Positions 11,181 through 21,978 of a stretch of 64,000 nt of DNA are shown piece after piece. The notes beneath the pieces were generated by a model. That model was not told the origin of the DNA. It saw nothing but the letters and a program-made list of their open reading frames with translations, and made no database searches. Made by a program: the position numbers and the translations under genes. Position 1 is the first letter of the stretch; each line of letters begins with the position of its first letter. The DNA comes from Ctenosaura bakeri (Eukaryota > Chordata > Lepidosauria > Squamata > Iguanidae): contig CAOLHI010000420.1 of NCBI GenBank assembly GCA_948474755.1, forward strand, positions 372,001-436,000, in the 5' to 3' direction.

Positions 11181-12699
11181 TGTGCTAATATAAGCAAATT
11201 TAATCAGTTGGTTAATTGGCCTTAGACTGGGAAGCAAAAGGCAACTGACTGGAGGTAGGAATGTCACTAAGGATGTGAATCCACCCTTGTTTTCAGTCAG
11301 AACTTTAAAGGAACTATCCAAGGTGCTGAACCTGATTTAATGATAGAGTTTGGTACCTTGGATAGAGCTTTCGAAGTTTAAACTAAAACCTCAGGTGGAT
11401 TCAGTATGCCACTGTCATGAAACCACAATTAGGCAGGGATACTGGAAGGAGAAACCAAAGATGAAAGCTATTGAGAAATGTGCATGTGTGTTTTGAAAGG
11501 GCAGGTTCATAATAAGATACAATTTCATAACTTTTTTTTTAATCAACTGCTGATATCTTTCAAATTCTTCATTCTTTTTTTATTCTATTCAGGTCCCTTT
11601 CTTTTCCAAACTGTTGTTGTTTTATTACTATACATTTCCATTTTATGCTTGCTCTCCATCTTCTTTTCTCTCTTTTGCTTTGTTTTTGTTTATTTTAATT
11701 TGTTTTCTCACTTCCCCTTTCCTTTTCTCTTTCTCTTCTTCTGATCCACAGGCTTTGCAGTGCATGTTGATCTCCCTCCATTCAGAACTTGACATTCAAA
11801 GGTACTTGATGAAAATTGAATCCTCTCAGAGAGTTAGTACTGTACTTCCTTTATTTCTGCACTCTGCCTTGGATTGAGCTTGTTGTTTTGTCTTTGTTTG
11901 AACCATGTGGTTTTGCATCACTGTTAGAATAAAATTCTCTCTGGTTTAGTCTGGACTTGCATGCTTCGTTTCCAGCCCAGGTTTGAACTAAGTAACAAAA
12001 TGAGTGGATATCCTTTGTAACATTTGTTTTAAAGTGCTGCATGTTTGTGTGAGAAGCCTCTGCTTTTCAAAAATGGCACGGGAAGGATTTGGAGACAGAT
12101 ATTTCTTCTTTCCATGGCAATTTTGAGTAGCGCATAATTTTCAAAAAAATAAAAACGTGTTGTGCTTGGGGCTGTGTATTTCAAATAAAACAATCTGAGA
12201 TGCTGCCTTGTGTCACGTGCGTCAGCCTGTGTTGGACTGGTAATACACAGGAAAGATGCCCAAAGCCATTGCATTTAAAGAGTATGTGTGTTTTACAGGC
12301 ACTGTCAAATATGTGTTATCTCAGCTTTTGTCCCTAAAAGCATTTGCTTATGCTTCTTCAAAATCTTTATATAATAATCCATTTTTAACAATAAAAGCAT
12401 ACCTTAGTTAACTAAGCCTCTGACAAGGAAGCTTCTTTTTACAAAGTCTTTTTATGTTTGCCCAGCCCTGCTTTCTTCCTTATCCTTTATCTAGCTAGAA
12501 GGTTAGCAGCATCAGCACTGAGAACGTGGTGGAAAGCTGGGGAAACACAGATTTTCAGTGTCAGGTTGCAGCAGCACCTCTGCAGTAGACAATGCAGTGG
12601 AGCTTAAGATGGGAAAAACAGTTTTTTTCTCTAACCAGTCCTACTGTAAGAAAAAAATGGGAGAGCAATCTGTTCCTTGGAAAAGAATATCTTGTCCCA
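11181..12699. other. Unique intronic sequence with a long pyrimidine tract
   Basis: The + strand at 11520-11750 is strongly T/C-rich and ends in a textbook-looking acceptor ctgatccacag (AG at 11750-11751). A ggtact donor-like site follows 50 bp later. The sequence at about 12000-12400 shows no recognised repeat. No protein was recognised. Confidence 0.5.
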
Positions 12700-12884
12700 A
12701 AAGCTCACATAATAATGCCTGTCTTCAACATCCTGTGGAATTCTGGAGTTTGTAGTTTACTGAGACCAAAGAGCTCTCTGGCTGAGAATTCTAAGTGCCC
12801 CTCCCTAAACTGCAAATCCCAGGATTCCATATGATGTTGAAAGAGGAATAATAGCACTATGAGAGTGTAGGGCAGAAATGGCCT
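12700..12884. mobile_element. GGCCATTTCC palindromic MITE, left end degraded
   Basis: The arms cttcaacatcctgtggaatt and ttccatatgatgttgaaag are intact, and the right end is gggcagaaatggcc. The left terminal repeat is no longer recognisable, so the start is approximate. Confidence 0.65.
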
Positions 12885-13870
12885 ATGTGTTCTGCGAAGC
12901 AGAAAGTAGAAGAAGGGAGGTACATATGGTATATTTTTGACAGAGGAACATATGGTTTAGTTTTCACATTTGTATTGGGTATTAACAACACTCTCCCGCC
13001 CCCCATTAGATCTATCCATTCAGATTTTCACAACTTTCTTTTTTTCCCCTTCTAGTCTCCTCCAAAGAATGAAATAAACATTTATGAGGAACTGTGAAAG
13101 AGGCAAACCTGCTAAGGAGGCTTCTGCGTAATTAAAATGAAGAGCAAGAAAAAGTGACTGACATATTTCATATTAATTTCTCCATAGGCCTTCAGATTAA
13201 AGAACATACTTTTAGCTGACCGCAGCAGCAGGAAGCAATGTGGTAGATAAGTGTTAGATGGGAATAGTCAAGGTTGCGGGGAAATTTTGCAGGGTTGTTC
13301 TATAGAACTCCTTTCCTAAGAAGGCAAAGTACATAGTCACCAATCCAGTTCAAGTTATTCATGGCTGGGTCTGCAGTCCCGTGCATGCTTATTTAAGAGT
13401 AAATTCCTCTGAAAACCATGCTGCTTACTTCCTGAATATATAGTCATTAGATTGCACTGCAGATCCTACTAAAATCAGTAATTTACATCCATGGCTTGCA
13501 CTGTTTTTAGGAGTAAATTCTATTGGTAGGAGAATATCAAAATTTGACATTTATATGTTATTTATTTCTTTGTCACCTTTCTAAAGTACTCAATAGCCAA
13601 AGCTTTCTGAACAGACTAAAGCTTAAACTGTACACGGAAAGATATAGGCATGCCTCAGTTGATGTAGCAGGTGAGTTCCTTACTGTTACTTATTTAGCAG
13701 AAAATTTGGTGCCAGAGGCAGAAATAGGTTGGGAAGAACAAGGATAGGTCTTTGCACCTCCAAAAAAATGAACAGTTCAATATGTTTCAGAAAACTTTTT
13801 ATTCAAAGCTAACAATATGCACATGATATGCAACAAACAGGTCAGCTAAGCTTTGCTGAAGTAAACAATG
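12885..13870. other. Unique intronic sequence
   Basis: No repeat or coding feature was recognised. The 74-residue frame at 13523-13747 has no recognisable domain. Confidence 0.45.
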
Positions 13871-14552
13871 CAGTCCTCCCTCCACATTTGCAAGTTTGAC
13901 CTTTGCGAATTTGATTATTCGTAAGGTGCCTGCTTGCCTCCGCACCCCTTTCCCCTCCCATTCCCTTGCCATTGTCTGAATGCACTGTGACTTCCTTCTT
14001 TGCACCTTGGCAAAAGGCAAACAAATTGGAGGGGAGAGACCCAGATGCTGAAAAGGAAGATGTTCCCATGCCATTCCCTCATTCCTCCTTCCCATTTGCT
14101 TGCCTTTTGCTTGGGTGCATGGAGGGAAGGCAATGTGCCTGGAAAAAGGCAAGAGAATGGGAGAGGGAGAATGCAGGGAGGCATGCATGTACCATCTCCA
14201 TATGTGGAGCTGCCCCCACCCATTTGCTTGCATTTTGCCCAAGCTCCCAGAAGGAAGGTATGCCCCCCAGGCAAAAGCCAAGAGAACAAGAGGGGGAGAA
14301 TGAGGAGAAGCATGTGCACACCTTCTCTGTGTGCGAGATTGCCACTCCCGTTTACTTGCCTTTTGTCTGGGAGCCTGGAAGGAAAGCACATGGTGTAGGC
14401 AAAAGGCAAGGGAATATGAGGGGGGAGTCCCAGAAGCAAATGGGAAGGGAGTGCTCACTCAGGCAAGGGGAAGTTATTCATAGGGTTGTTGTTTTTTTTA
14501 TTTTCAAGGGGGTTCTGTGCCCTGAACCCTCATGAAAGTTGAGGGGTCACTG
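13871..14552. mobile_element. CAGTCAGCC-family mariner-like element with internal tandem repeats
   Basis: The left end cagtcctccctccacatttg and the right end gttgaggggtcactg are the family termini. The interior alternates gcaaaaggcaa and tgccttttgc words in roughly 125-140 bp imperfect repeats of both orientations. That keeps long frames open on both strands (minus 13799-14458 and plus 13966-14535). These frames have no recognisable protein and mirror each other's repeats, so I do not call them genes. Confidence 0.65.
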
Positions 14553-15013
14553 TATTTTGAACCTCGCAGAGGCCAAAATGCATTTCTTGTGATTTTCAGT
14601 TTGGTGGCCAAACCATCTGTGCTTTGTTTAACATACGTGGGGTAGCTGATGAGGTAGAACCATCTCCTCTCCCCTTTTCTCTCTGTTTTGCTGTTCACGC
14701 ATGCTCAGTAAGGGATTCTAGAGGCAGCTACTATTGATCTTCTCTGTCGTAGGCAGGCACAAATGGCTAAAGTTAGATCAGCCAGCACAGAATCCCATTC
14801 TTTCCTATCTCAAGCTTTATTCCATTGCAACCCAGTTCTGAAAATCTGTGTTTTTCCAGCCACCCTTCACCATGCTATCAGTACTGGTACAGCTAAAAAA
14901 CTTCCAGCTACAAAGAGCACAAGGAGGAAAATGTTTGGCTGGGCAGGAGAAAAAAGTTTTTGTAAAAAGAAGTGTCATTGTCAGAGGCTTTGTTGACTGA
15001 GGTATGTTGGTAA

Positions 15014-15458
15014 TCTAATATATAAAAGTTAAAGTTTGTCTGTTTGTCCGTGTCAGGCAGAGAAGACCTCACATGATTGGCTGCCTGAGAAGATTCTATG
15101 GAATCCTGGGGTTTGCAGTTTAGGAAGGGGTGTTTAGAATTCTCACCCAGAGAGCTCTTGGGTCTGACCAGTTGCTATGGAGATAAGGCCTAGCAGCAAG
15201 GAGCAGGATAGCGTATTTCTTCAGAAACCGAACCTCTGTATGTTAACAACTCTGAATGCAGACTGGATTGGGGAATATGGGGAAAAGTTAAAGGTACTGG
15301 ACAATACAGTTTGGGGAATTAGAGACACAGGATCTCAAATCTATGTATTTCAACCACATCTAATTCCTAAGGTAAGGTAATATAATTCCTAAGGTATTTC
15401 TAACAAGTATTACCTGTGAGAAAATAAAATCCTGGGCTAGACTGGGTATATATACTAG
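15014..15458 (+). mobile_element. Helitron-like non-autonomous element, copy B
   Basis: It starts TCTAATATATAAAAGT after an A and ends ...gtatatatactag (CTAG) before a T. It aligns with copy A at 10785 throughout, including gttgctatggaga, ctagcagcaagga and aaataaaatcctggg. It contains the same MITE-arm segment (tatggaatcctggggtttgc). It has a local aattcctaaggta duplication near 15360-15400. Confidence 0.6.
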
Positions 15459-15854
15459 TAAGATGCAATGCAAATGTCCCCAAATTTTACAATCAAAATA
15501 AAGCCTAGTGAACCATCAACACTGAAAAATCAAAAAGGCAATAACAGCCTATTAAAAAGAGAGAATTGTCAAAAAGTCTGGAAGATTAAATAGATGTTTA
15601 GTTGATACCAAAAAAAATCAGCAGTGCAGTTGCCAAGTGAGCTTCCTTTAGGAAGGCATAGTCCCCTTCAGGGCAACCTCAGTGAAAAGGGCCTTTTTTT
15701 GTATGTACCCAACAGCTTTTGAAAATCCAGTCAAGTGGTTTCTCCATCTGATCTTGATGCCTGCAATATTGTTACTTGTATATTCATAATAAAAGGTATG
15801 GCAAGAGAATACTGGTTACTGTTTTAATATTCAGAGTGTAGTCCAGCTATTGCA

Positions 15855-16230
15855 AGGCCTAATACCCTGAAGGCACCAGATCCCATATGATCTTGGGATT
15901 CAGGCCTGGTTAATAGTTGGATGTTGGACTACAAAGAATACCAGGTGTTCTGGGCTGTATTTCAAATGAAGGAAATGGCAAACCACCTCTGAGTATATTT
16001 TTATTTATTTATTTATTTGTATCCCACCTCTCCATATGGATCAAGGCGGTGAACAACTTACAAATAGCATGTATTTTGAAACATTTCTATACAACAAGCT
16101 GGGTACTCATTTTACCAACCTGTGGAAGGATGGAAGGCTGAGTCAACCTTGGAGCCCAGCAGGATCGAACTCACAAATTCATAGGGTCTCCATGAAATGA
16201 CAAGAAACTTGAAGACATGTATGCACACAC
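15855..16230 (+). mobile_element. 5S rRNA-derived SINE, split by a second SINE
   Basis: The head matches 5S rRNA landmarks: aataccctgaaggcaccaga, then tgatcttggga, then gcctggttaatagttggatg, then aataccaggtgttctgggct. The tail resumes after the insertion with attcatagggtctccatgaa and aacttgaagac. The insertion is 15998-16176. Confidence 0.7.
15998..16176 (-). mobile_element. SINE of the 'tggcgcagtggttaaa' family, antisense, 5' truncated
   Basis: The antisense tail (tttatttatttatttg, then tatcccacctctcc, then ggatcaaggcgg) leads to gctgggtactcattttacc and gatggaaggctgagtcaacc, ending in aggatcgaactcacaa. The same family occurs complete at 27745 (+) and at 41062 (-). It sits inside a 5S-SINE and is therefore younger. 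Confidence 0.75.
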
Positions 16231-17070
16231 TATCTATTGCATAGAGAATGGGTTAGTAAGCTTACATTTCAAGCAAAAACAGTTTCTGTGTATCAACACG
16301 GGTCTTTAAACTTAAACAAGCCTGAGCACAACCATTCAACAGATAAGCTTCCCCCAACTCTGTGTTCTCCATATGTGATGGACTGTAAATTCTGACATTC
16401 CCAACCAGCGTAGCCAATGGAGGGTATGCAGGGCAACATACCAGGAGCACCAAGTGTGGAGATATTATTGAGCAGTCGTTCCCACTTCTCAGGAAACTGC
16501 TATTTAAGAGCTTTCGTAACAGGATTTCTGGCCTCAGTTCTCTAGAATTGAGGAGGAAGCCATGTCAGTTAACCTGGGGTAACTCTGCTCTGTGTAGTGC
16601 AGATAGGGCCTAGGAGAAACATTTTTGTACTTTGATTTCTTCTATTTGGCAGGCAAAAGACCTGACAGATTTTCAAAGTTTGCTAAACCTATGCAGTTCA
16701 ATAACCTTACAAAATTGTGCTTGCTGGATTTTAAGGTTGAGCAAGCCAGCATTTGCAGTGTAATCTTAATTAACTCTCAGATGGTGAATTCAGTTCTCAA
16801 GCTTTAATTGACATTAATATAGCCTGTGGCTGAGAGCCAAAGGACTGTGTGCTGAAGCTTTTCAATATCTCTCTTCCTAGTGCCAATCGCTGCACCCCTT
16901 ACCATACACCAAGCCCCAGCTGCTGAATTCAGGAGACCTCTAGGTGTCATTTCATGAACTATAAAGGGCTCCCCACATGAGTGGAAAACTGGCAAAAACC
17001 CAGACTCAGTTGTCACCCAGTCTGAATGTAGGAGTTCCTAATTTGCATGTGTGGGCCATTCGGTTTTTCT
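16231..17070. other. Unique intronic sequence
   Basis: A weak arm of the 'actacaactccca' family lies around 16372-16430 (cccaaccagcgtagccaatg). Otherwise nothing was recognised. Confidence 0.4.
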
Positions 17071-17149
17071 CGTTGTTATTTGCTGTCAAGTCACCTTTGA
17101 CTTAAAGTGTCCCTGTGAAGGTGAGACCTCCATGGGCCCTGCACAAGTC
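17071..17149 (-). mobile_element. Bov-B (RTE) LINE, 3' terminal segment, antisense
   Basis: On the minus strand it reads gtgcagggcccatgg, then gacactttaagtcaaaggtg, then acttgacagcaaataacaac, the usual Bov-B 3' end. It is continuous with 18108-19001 once the LTR at 17150-18107 is removed. The minus-strand join is ...ctagactt/gtgcagggccc. Confidence 0.7.
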
Positions 17150-18107
17150 TGTCAGTGCTGGGCAGAGGACAGGCAGAGGCAGGGGAGCTGGGTGGAGGAG
17201 CAGAGCTTTAATGCAGCCAGCAACCAAAAAGTACAGCAAACTGTCCTTAACGCAGGCAGAGCTTTAACACAGTCTTAACAGAAACGAAGGGTTGCGTCAC
17301 TCAGGAAATAAAAGGCTGCAAGGAACAAAAGGCTGGTTACTTCACCAAGGCAGGCGGAGAGGCTGGACACGGGCACGAGCAGGAACAAGGCACGGACAGC
17401 AGGACCATGGTAGACTGACGGTTGTTGCTCCGTGCCCCTCCCTGCCCAGCGCCTGCCTCAAGTAGCCCTCAGAGCCTGGCGCCGGCCAATCCGGCGCGGC
17501 AGCGCAGCTGAGGGCTCGCAGCTGTGCTGTGCCTCACAGCTGGGAGCTCTCTGCCCGTCGCCTCCTCTCCAGCAGCCGCCGGGACCGGTGGACGGCCTCC
17601 TTGGCCTGCTGTCGCTGCTGGAAAGGAGGAGGCAAGGCGGAGACGTCAGCCTCCTCCGGATCGGGGCCGCGGGCGGGGACGGCGGAGGCTTCGGCCTCCT
17701 GCGGATCGGGGCCGCGGGTGGGCGGAGCCCTGGGAGCAGGCCCGGGACCCGCCCTCCCCGGCAAGTCGGCCTCCGCCTCTGCCCCCACGCCCGTCGGCGA
17801 GGGACCCAAACCCGCGGCCTCCGGGTAAGTCACGCCGGGCCCGGCGGCCTCCCCTGCAGCCTCCGGGCAAGGCCCGGCAGCCGCAGCGGCTTCCGCGGCG
17901 CCCGAGCAGGCCCCGTCGGCCACGGCGGCCTCCCCCGCAGCCTCCAGGCAAGGCCCGTCAGCCGCAGCGGCCTCCGCGGCGCTCAAGTAGGCCCCGTCGG
18001 CCGCGGCAGCTTCCGCAGCGTCCTCCAGAGCCTCCGCCGCGTCTGTCACCGTCTCCGAGGCGGCTTCAGGGGCACCAGCGGGCCCAGCCCGGCCCTTGCC
18101 CCTGACA
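17150..18107 (-). mobile_element. Solo LTR, 958 bp, GC-rich
   Basis: The ends TGTCAGTGCTGGG and GCCCCTGACA form a short TGTCAG/CTGACA inverted repeat. The element is flanked by a perfect 5-bp duplication AAGTC (17145-17149 and 18108-18112). The minus orientation is suggested by an ATTAAA signal (complement of tttaat at 17207-17212) near its minus 3' end. An 81-bp unit is duplicated at 17856-18015. Because 81 is divisible by three and the sequence is GC-rich, long frames stay open on both strands (Ala-rich on minus). No gag, pol or env is present. Gypsy or ERV origin cannot be settled. Confidence 0.75.
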
Positions 18108-19001
18108 AAGTCTAGCACAAACTCAGGATAGTAGCTTCCTTTACCAAATCAATTAATCAATCTGTCATTTGGTCTTTTTTTTCCTATTGCTTTCCACTTT
18201 CCCAGCAGCAGAGCTTGGAGTGCGTGGAGGAGGGTGGAGGGGGCATGGCCACAGTGTGTGGGCACATGATCACAATGCATCAGGTGTGGCCGTGGGGCAT
18301 GGCTACTAGCCAGGATGTCCCCAGGATGCGTTTTCCTCAGCATTATTACCCTTTCCAGTGAATTATCATGAGCTCAAGGTACAGTAGCCTCAGTTTGGTG
18401 ATTTTGGCTTCTACGGGAAATTCAAGCTTCTTGCTCTAGATTTTTTTAAATTAAATTTTATTTATTTACCACATTTCAGATGAGTTCATTTTCCTCTCAT
18501 TAACTTTCTTCTTTATCCAGCTTTTACAACTGAACCTAGAAATTGGAAATACTGTGGCATGGGTGATCCTGACATTGGTATTTAATGATAAGACTTTATA
18601 CTCAAAGATCTTATGTAGTTCCTTCATAGCTGCCTTCCAAGTTTTTGTCTTCCTCTCATTTTTTGATTGCTGCTTTTATTTTGATTTATGATTGAGCCAA
18701 GGTGTAGAAAATCTTTAATAATATTGGTGTCTTCATCATCTACTTTTCAGTTCTGCATCTGGGGTCATTATTAATGTTTTCTTAATATTCAGCTTTAACC
18801 CTGCCTTTACACTTTCCTTCTTATTTTGCAATTTTCTGCTAATAATATGGTGTCATCTGCATATCTTGTTGATGCTTCTTCCCCCAGTTTTCACAACATT
18901 TGCCTCCAAAGCTAATCTTGATTTCTGTATGGTATAAATTAAACAGAGAATGTGATAAAGTGCAGCCTTTTCAGAGCTCCTTCTCCACTGAAAACCATTC
19001 T
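18108..19001 (-). mobile_element. Bov-B (RTE) LINE reverse-transcriptase and C-terminal region, antisense
   Basis: On the minus strand near 18870 is the RT catalytic box YADDTILL (tatgcagatgacaccatatt), preceded by a GRSINKICR segment and a GCTLSHSLFNLY-like block. Downstream are KLNIKKT and LGSIINQNKSSN-like blocks, and a KVESNRKKRPNDR-like end. Many stops and frameshifts show it is dead. It is interrupted by the hAT-like piece at 18203-18335 and bounded by solo LTRs on both sides. Confidence 0.75.
18203..18335. mobile_element. VNTR-containing hAT-like fragment inside Bov-B
   Basis: It begins cagcagcagagcttggagtg, passes through ggcatggcc-type repeats, and ends near ggctactagccaggatgtcc. 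It aligns in order with the element at 25215-25456 but lacks that copy's right end. The Bov-B frame resumes on both sides, so it is an insertion. Confidence 0.55.
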
Positions 19002-19865
19002 TGTTATCCTGTATGTTGGGGGTCCCGGGAGGGGTGCCCAAATAAAATATAAGCTGGGGGAAATTAAGCTCGAGCACTCTCTTAAGCTAACGAGAGGCAG
19101 GGTAACGGCAGCTGGGATCTTGTACCCTATGTCTACGGCTTCAGGTCAGAGAGCATAGCCAGACAAGTTTTAAAGTAACAAAATAACATTTATTGAGAGA
19201 TAAACAGCAAGTAAGACAACACACACACTAGCTAACTTGGAAATAGGGAAAGAGAGCTTTGGGGAATGGGTAATACGACACCTGGTCTCGTAGTCCTGGA
19301 GAGAAAGATGGAGTTCCGGGAGAGAAAGCTCAGCGGAGTTCACTGAGGGGAAAACTTCACTGGACAGAGCGGCAGCAAGGCTGGATGGAAGTCCAGGGTG
19401 ATCCAAGGAAGTCCCAAAAGTGGGGACTTTTTATAGGGTGGAGTGTGCCTACGGGCTATGCTATGCTCGGTGAGAACAAAGGAAATTTAGAGCTGGACAA
19501 AGGATTTGGAAAAGGTCAGGTTTTGCTTGATTAGCTTAGCACTTAACGACAATAGCGTGGCCAGTACGTTGATGGCCTGACATAAAGAAATGGCTCGGCT
19601 CTTGGCTGTGTGGCTTTGTGTGGATATGCGCCGAGCAAAGCCGGTTTGCAGGGAGGTTTTTCCTTAAAGCAACGGAGAGGCTTAAGTTGCCTGCCTGAAA
19701 GAGGTTTGGAATATATACCCATTAATGGCCGTGCCCCAGATGTGCTTGTCCGGAGGACCTCTTCAAACACGTGGAGTAAGGTGGCAGAGAAAGGTCAAGC
19801 AAAGGCCAAATTATTCGATATCAAAAGGATATCTAGTGCTCTCACCCGACATAACTGGAGTAACA
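19002..19865 (-). mobile_element. Solo LTR, 864 bp, antisense
   Basis: The ends TGTTATCCTG and CTGGAGTAACA are inverted, and TTCT is duplicated on both sides (18998-19001 and 19866-19869). Read on the minus strand it has a TATAAAAA box (complement at 19428-19435) followed about 240 bp later by AATAAA (complement at 19189-19194), the correct U3-R order. There is no internal retroviral region, consistent with LTR-LTR recombination. Confidence 0.75.
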
Positions 19866-20060
19866 TTCTGTTTCTCTGTAATTTGCCCTGACCGTAATCT
19901 CTGGTCTGCAGTATTGGCTATAGGTCAGGAAAATAAAATGTCTGGTGTTCCAGGCTGTAATGAAGGAGATGAAACTCTTCTTACCATAGCAGGGGATGCG
20001 GGGTGGTCAAACTTCTCTAAACATGTGGAGAGAAACAGAAGTCTTAACACAGCATGTCTC
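19866..20060 (-). mobile_element. Bov-B LINE continuation upstream of the LTR, antisense
   Basis: Minus-strand sequence ending ...ggtcagggcaaattacagag runs through aaacagaatg directly into the gttttcagtgg block on the other side of the LTR, restoring the RT upstream region. The 5' limit is unclear; the section beyond about 19930 is only weakly Bov-B-like. Confidence 0.5.
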
Positions 20061-21524
20061 TGAACTCTTGTGAAGTCTTTTCATTAGGCAAATCTGAAGG
20101 AAAGAATATCCCATCATCCCCAGCCAACATGGCCAATAGTCAAAGATAAGGAAAGTTGTGATTCAGCATGAGGGGGTGACTTAAAGTTGGGAATCACTTT
20201 CTTAATCCAAGTACCGAGTTGCACATATCTCCCATTAGCAAAACATGGAGATGGATTATAACCTGAGCTTCTGGTGAATGAGCACATTTTGAGAATTCTC
20301 ATCAGCACAACAGTGGCAAGTCAGAAGGAAACTGCTGTGGTCTGCAGAAGAATTCAAAATATTTGGGTAATGAGAGGTTCAGATAACATGGATTGATTTA
20401 CATCTCATGTGGCTGCACTGGACAGATACAGGTGTTGTACATTCCTGAGCAGGGGAAAGAACCAGTGATAGCAGTTACAAGCTTAGCTTCCTTGTGGGAA
20501 GGCCAGTGTTGTTTCCATGAATATTTTTGTGCATGTATTTAAGCTGAGAAGACAAAAACCCACACAACTGTTGTTATAGCACTGTTCTTTGCATATATAT
20601 TCAAAAGTCCCACTATGTTCAGGAAGGCTGGCTCGCTTACTCTCTCTTTCTCTGGTCTTCAAACTCTTAAACTTCAAACTCTTCCCTCCATCTCAACCTC
20701 AGTCTACCCCATTAGTTTGGAGGGTATGTGATAAAAGTTTCCACTGAGATGGAGTAACCACCTATCATCAAAGGAGCTTAAGTGAGCACCTTTTTACTGT
20801 CCAGCTATGCAGGATGCTAGAAAGAGCAAGTCATTGTGTGTCACCACTGAACATGCTTACAGCATTGGGGATTTGGATATATATGACTGGAAGATCATTA
20901 AGCCACTGAAGTTTTCTACAGTATTAACTAAATCGTAATTTATTACTGCTGTTTCTACAACAACAAGGGAAAAAATGTGAGCAAAGTGGAGGCAGCAAGC
21001 TCTACTGATCTATGTGGCAGCCATGTGAGAAAACAGCAGAATGATTCTCCCGCTGGGTTTTGCATTCCATTGCACAATGTTTCCCTCTCCAGCTTTCGTT
21101 AGCCTTCATTAGCACAGTTGCCTGAGTATTGTGTTCAGTGGAACAACATGATTTTTCTCAGCCCTCCCTCCCCCAGCCCCAAAACAATGTTCACTGAATA
21201 TAGCACATGACTGTATTCTTCCTGATCTCATGATAATTAAATAATAAGACACAGAGAATTAGAATGAGTTATAGTTCACCCTGCTGGCTAAGTATTTGGA
21301 CTTTCCTCCCTCTGAGCTTCAGTCCACTTCTGTTTTCACAGGTGAAAATCCTCAGGATTGGTGTGAGGATTTTTCCCCTCTGTATGCCTGTGTGTTATTA
21401 CATAGAAAGAAGTTGGTTGAATATACATATAGGAGAGGAGCGGTGCAAAAATTAGCTGTCTTTTACTGAGACCAACTGAACTTACAAAATCAGAGGTTGA
21501 GGTACCATAGTTACTAATTTGACT
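20061..21524. other. Unique intronic sequence
   Basis: Apart from a short ccccagccaacatggccaat MITE arm near 20118, nothing was recognised. No coding exon. Confidence 0.45.
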
Positions 21525-21760
21525 TTGTCGCTATGTGCCTTCAGGTCATTTCTGACTCATGGAGACCCCAAGGCAAACCAGTCACAGGATTTGCTTGGCA
21601 GAATTTCAGAGAAGGTTTGCCCTTGTCTTCCTTTGAGGCTGGGAGAGTGTAACTTGGCCAGTATCACCTAGTGGGTTTCTCTAGCCAAGTAGGGATTCAG
21701 ACTTTGGTCTCCTAGTGTCCTAGTCCAGCTATCAAACCAGTGTACCACACAAGCTGTCTT
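21525..21760 (-). mobile_element. tRNA-derived SINE, antisense
   Basis: The antisense tail atgtgccttcaggtcatttc, body cttggccagtatcacctagt and antisense head tcaaaccagtgtaccacac are in the right order. It is nearly full length. Confidence 0.8.
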
Positions 21761-21978
21761 TGAACTACAACTCCCATAATCCACTTATTAGCTTGGCCAG
21801 TGACTAATGAACATAGTAGGAAATTCAATATTAGTGCCCAAAAAGCAAATTTCCCAAGCTCTGGATAGAATTTGTGATTGATTCATCTTAACAGAACGAC
21901 AGCATAATATATAAAGTATCTCTGGAGTAACTCAGGACCCAATAGCCAGAGTTCTGTTGATGTATTATGTTGGCCATG

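Noticed and set aside
11478..11877. Phe-rich frames suggesting a membrane protein
   Set aside because: They are translations of a pyrimidine tract; only the splice-like end of the tract is worth testing.
13799..14535. 219-aa minus and 189-aa plus frames
   Set aside because: Mirror frames within a repeat-filled mariner-like element; no protein family and no splice context.
17432..18118. Long overlapping frames on both strands (227 aa plus, 194 aa minus)
   Set aside because: They lie almost wholly inside the GC-rich solo LTR and are kept open by an in-frame 81-bp duplication. There is no recognisable domain.
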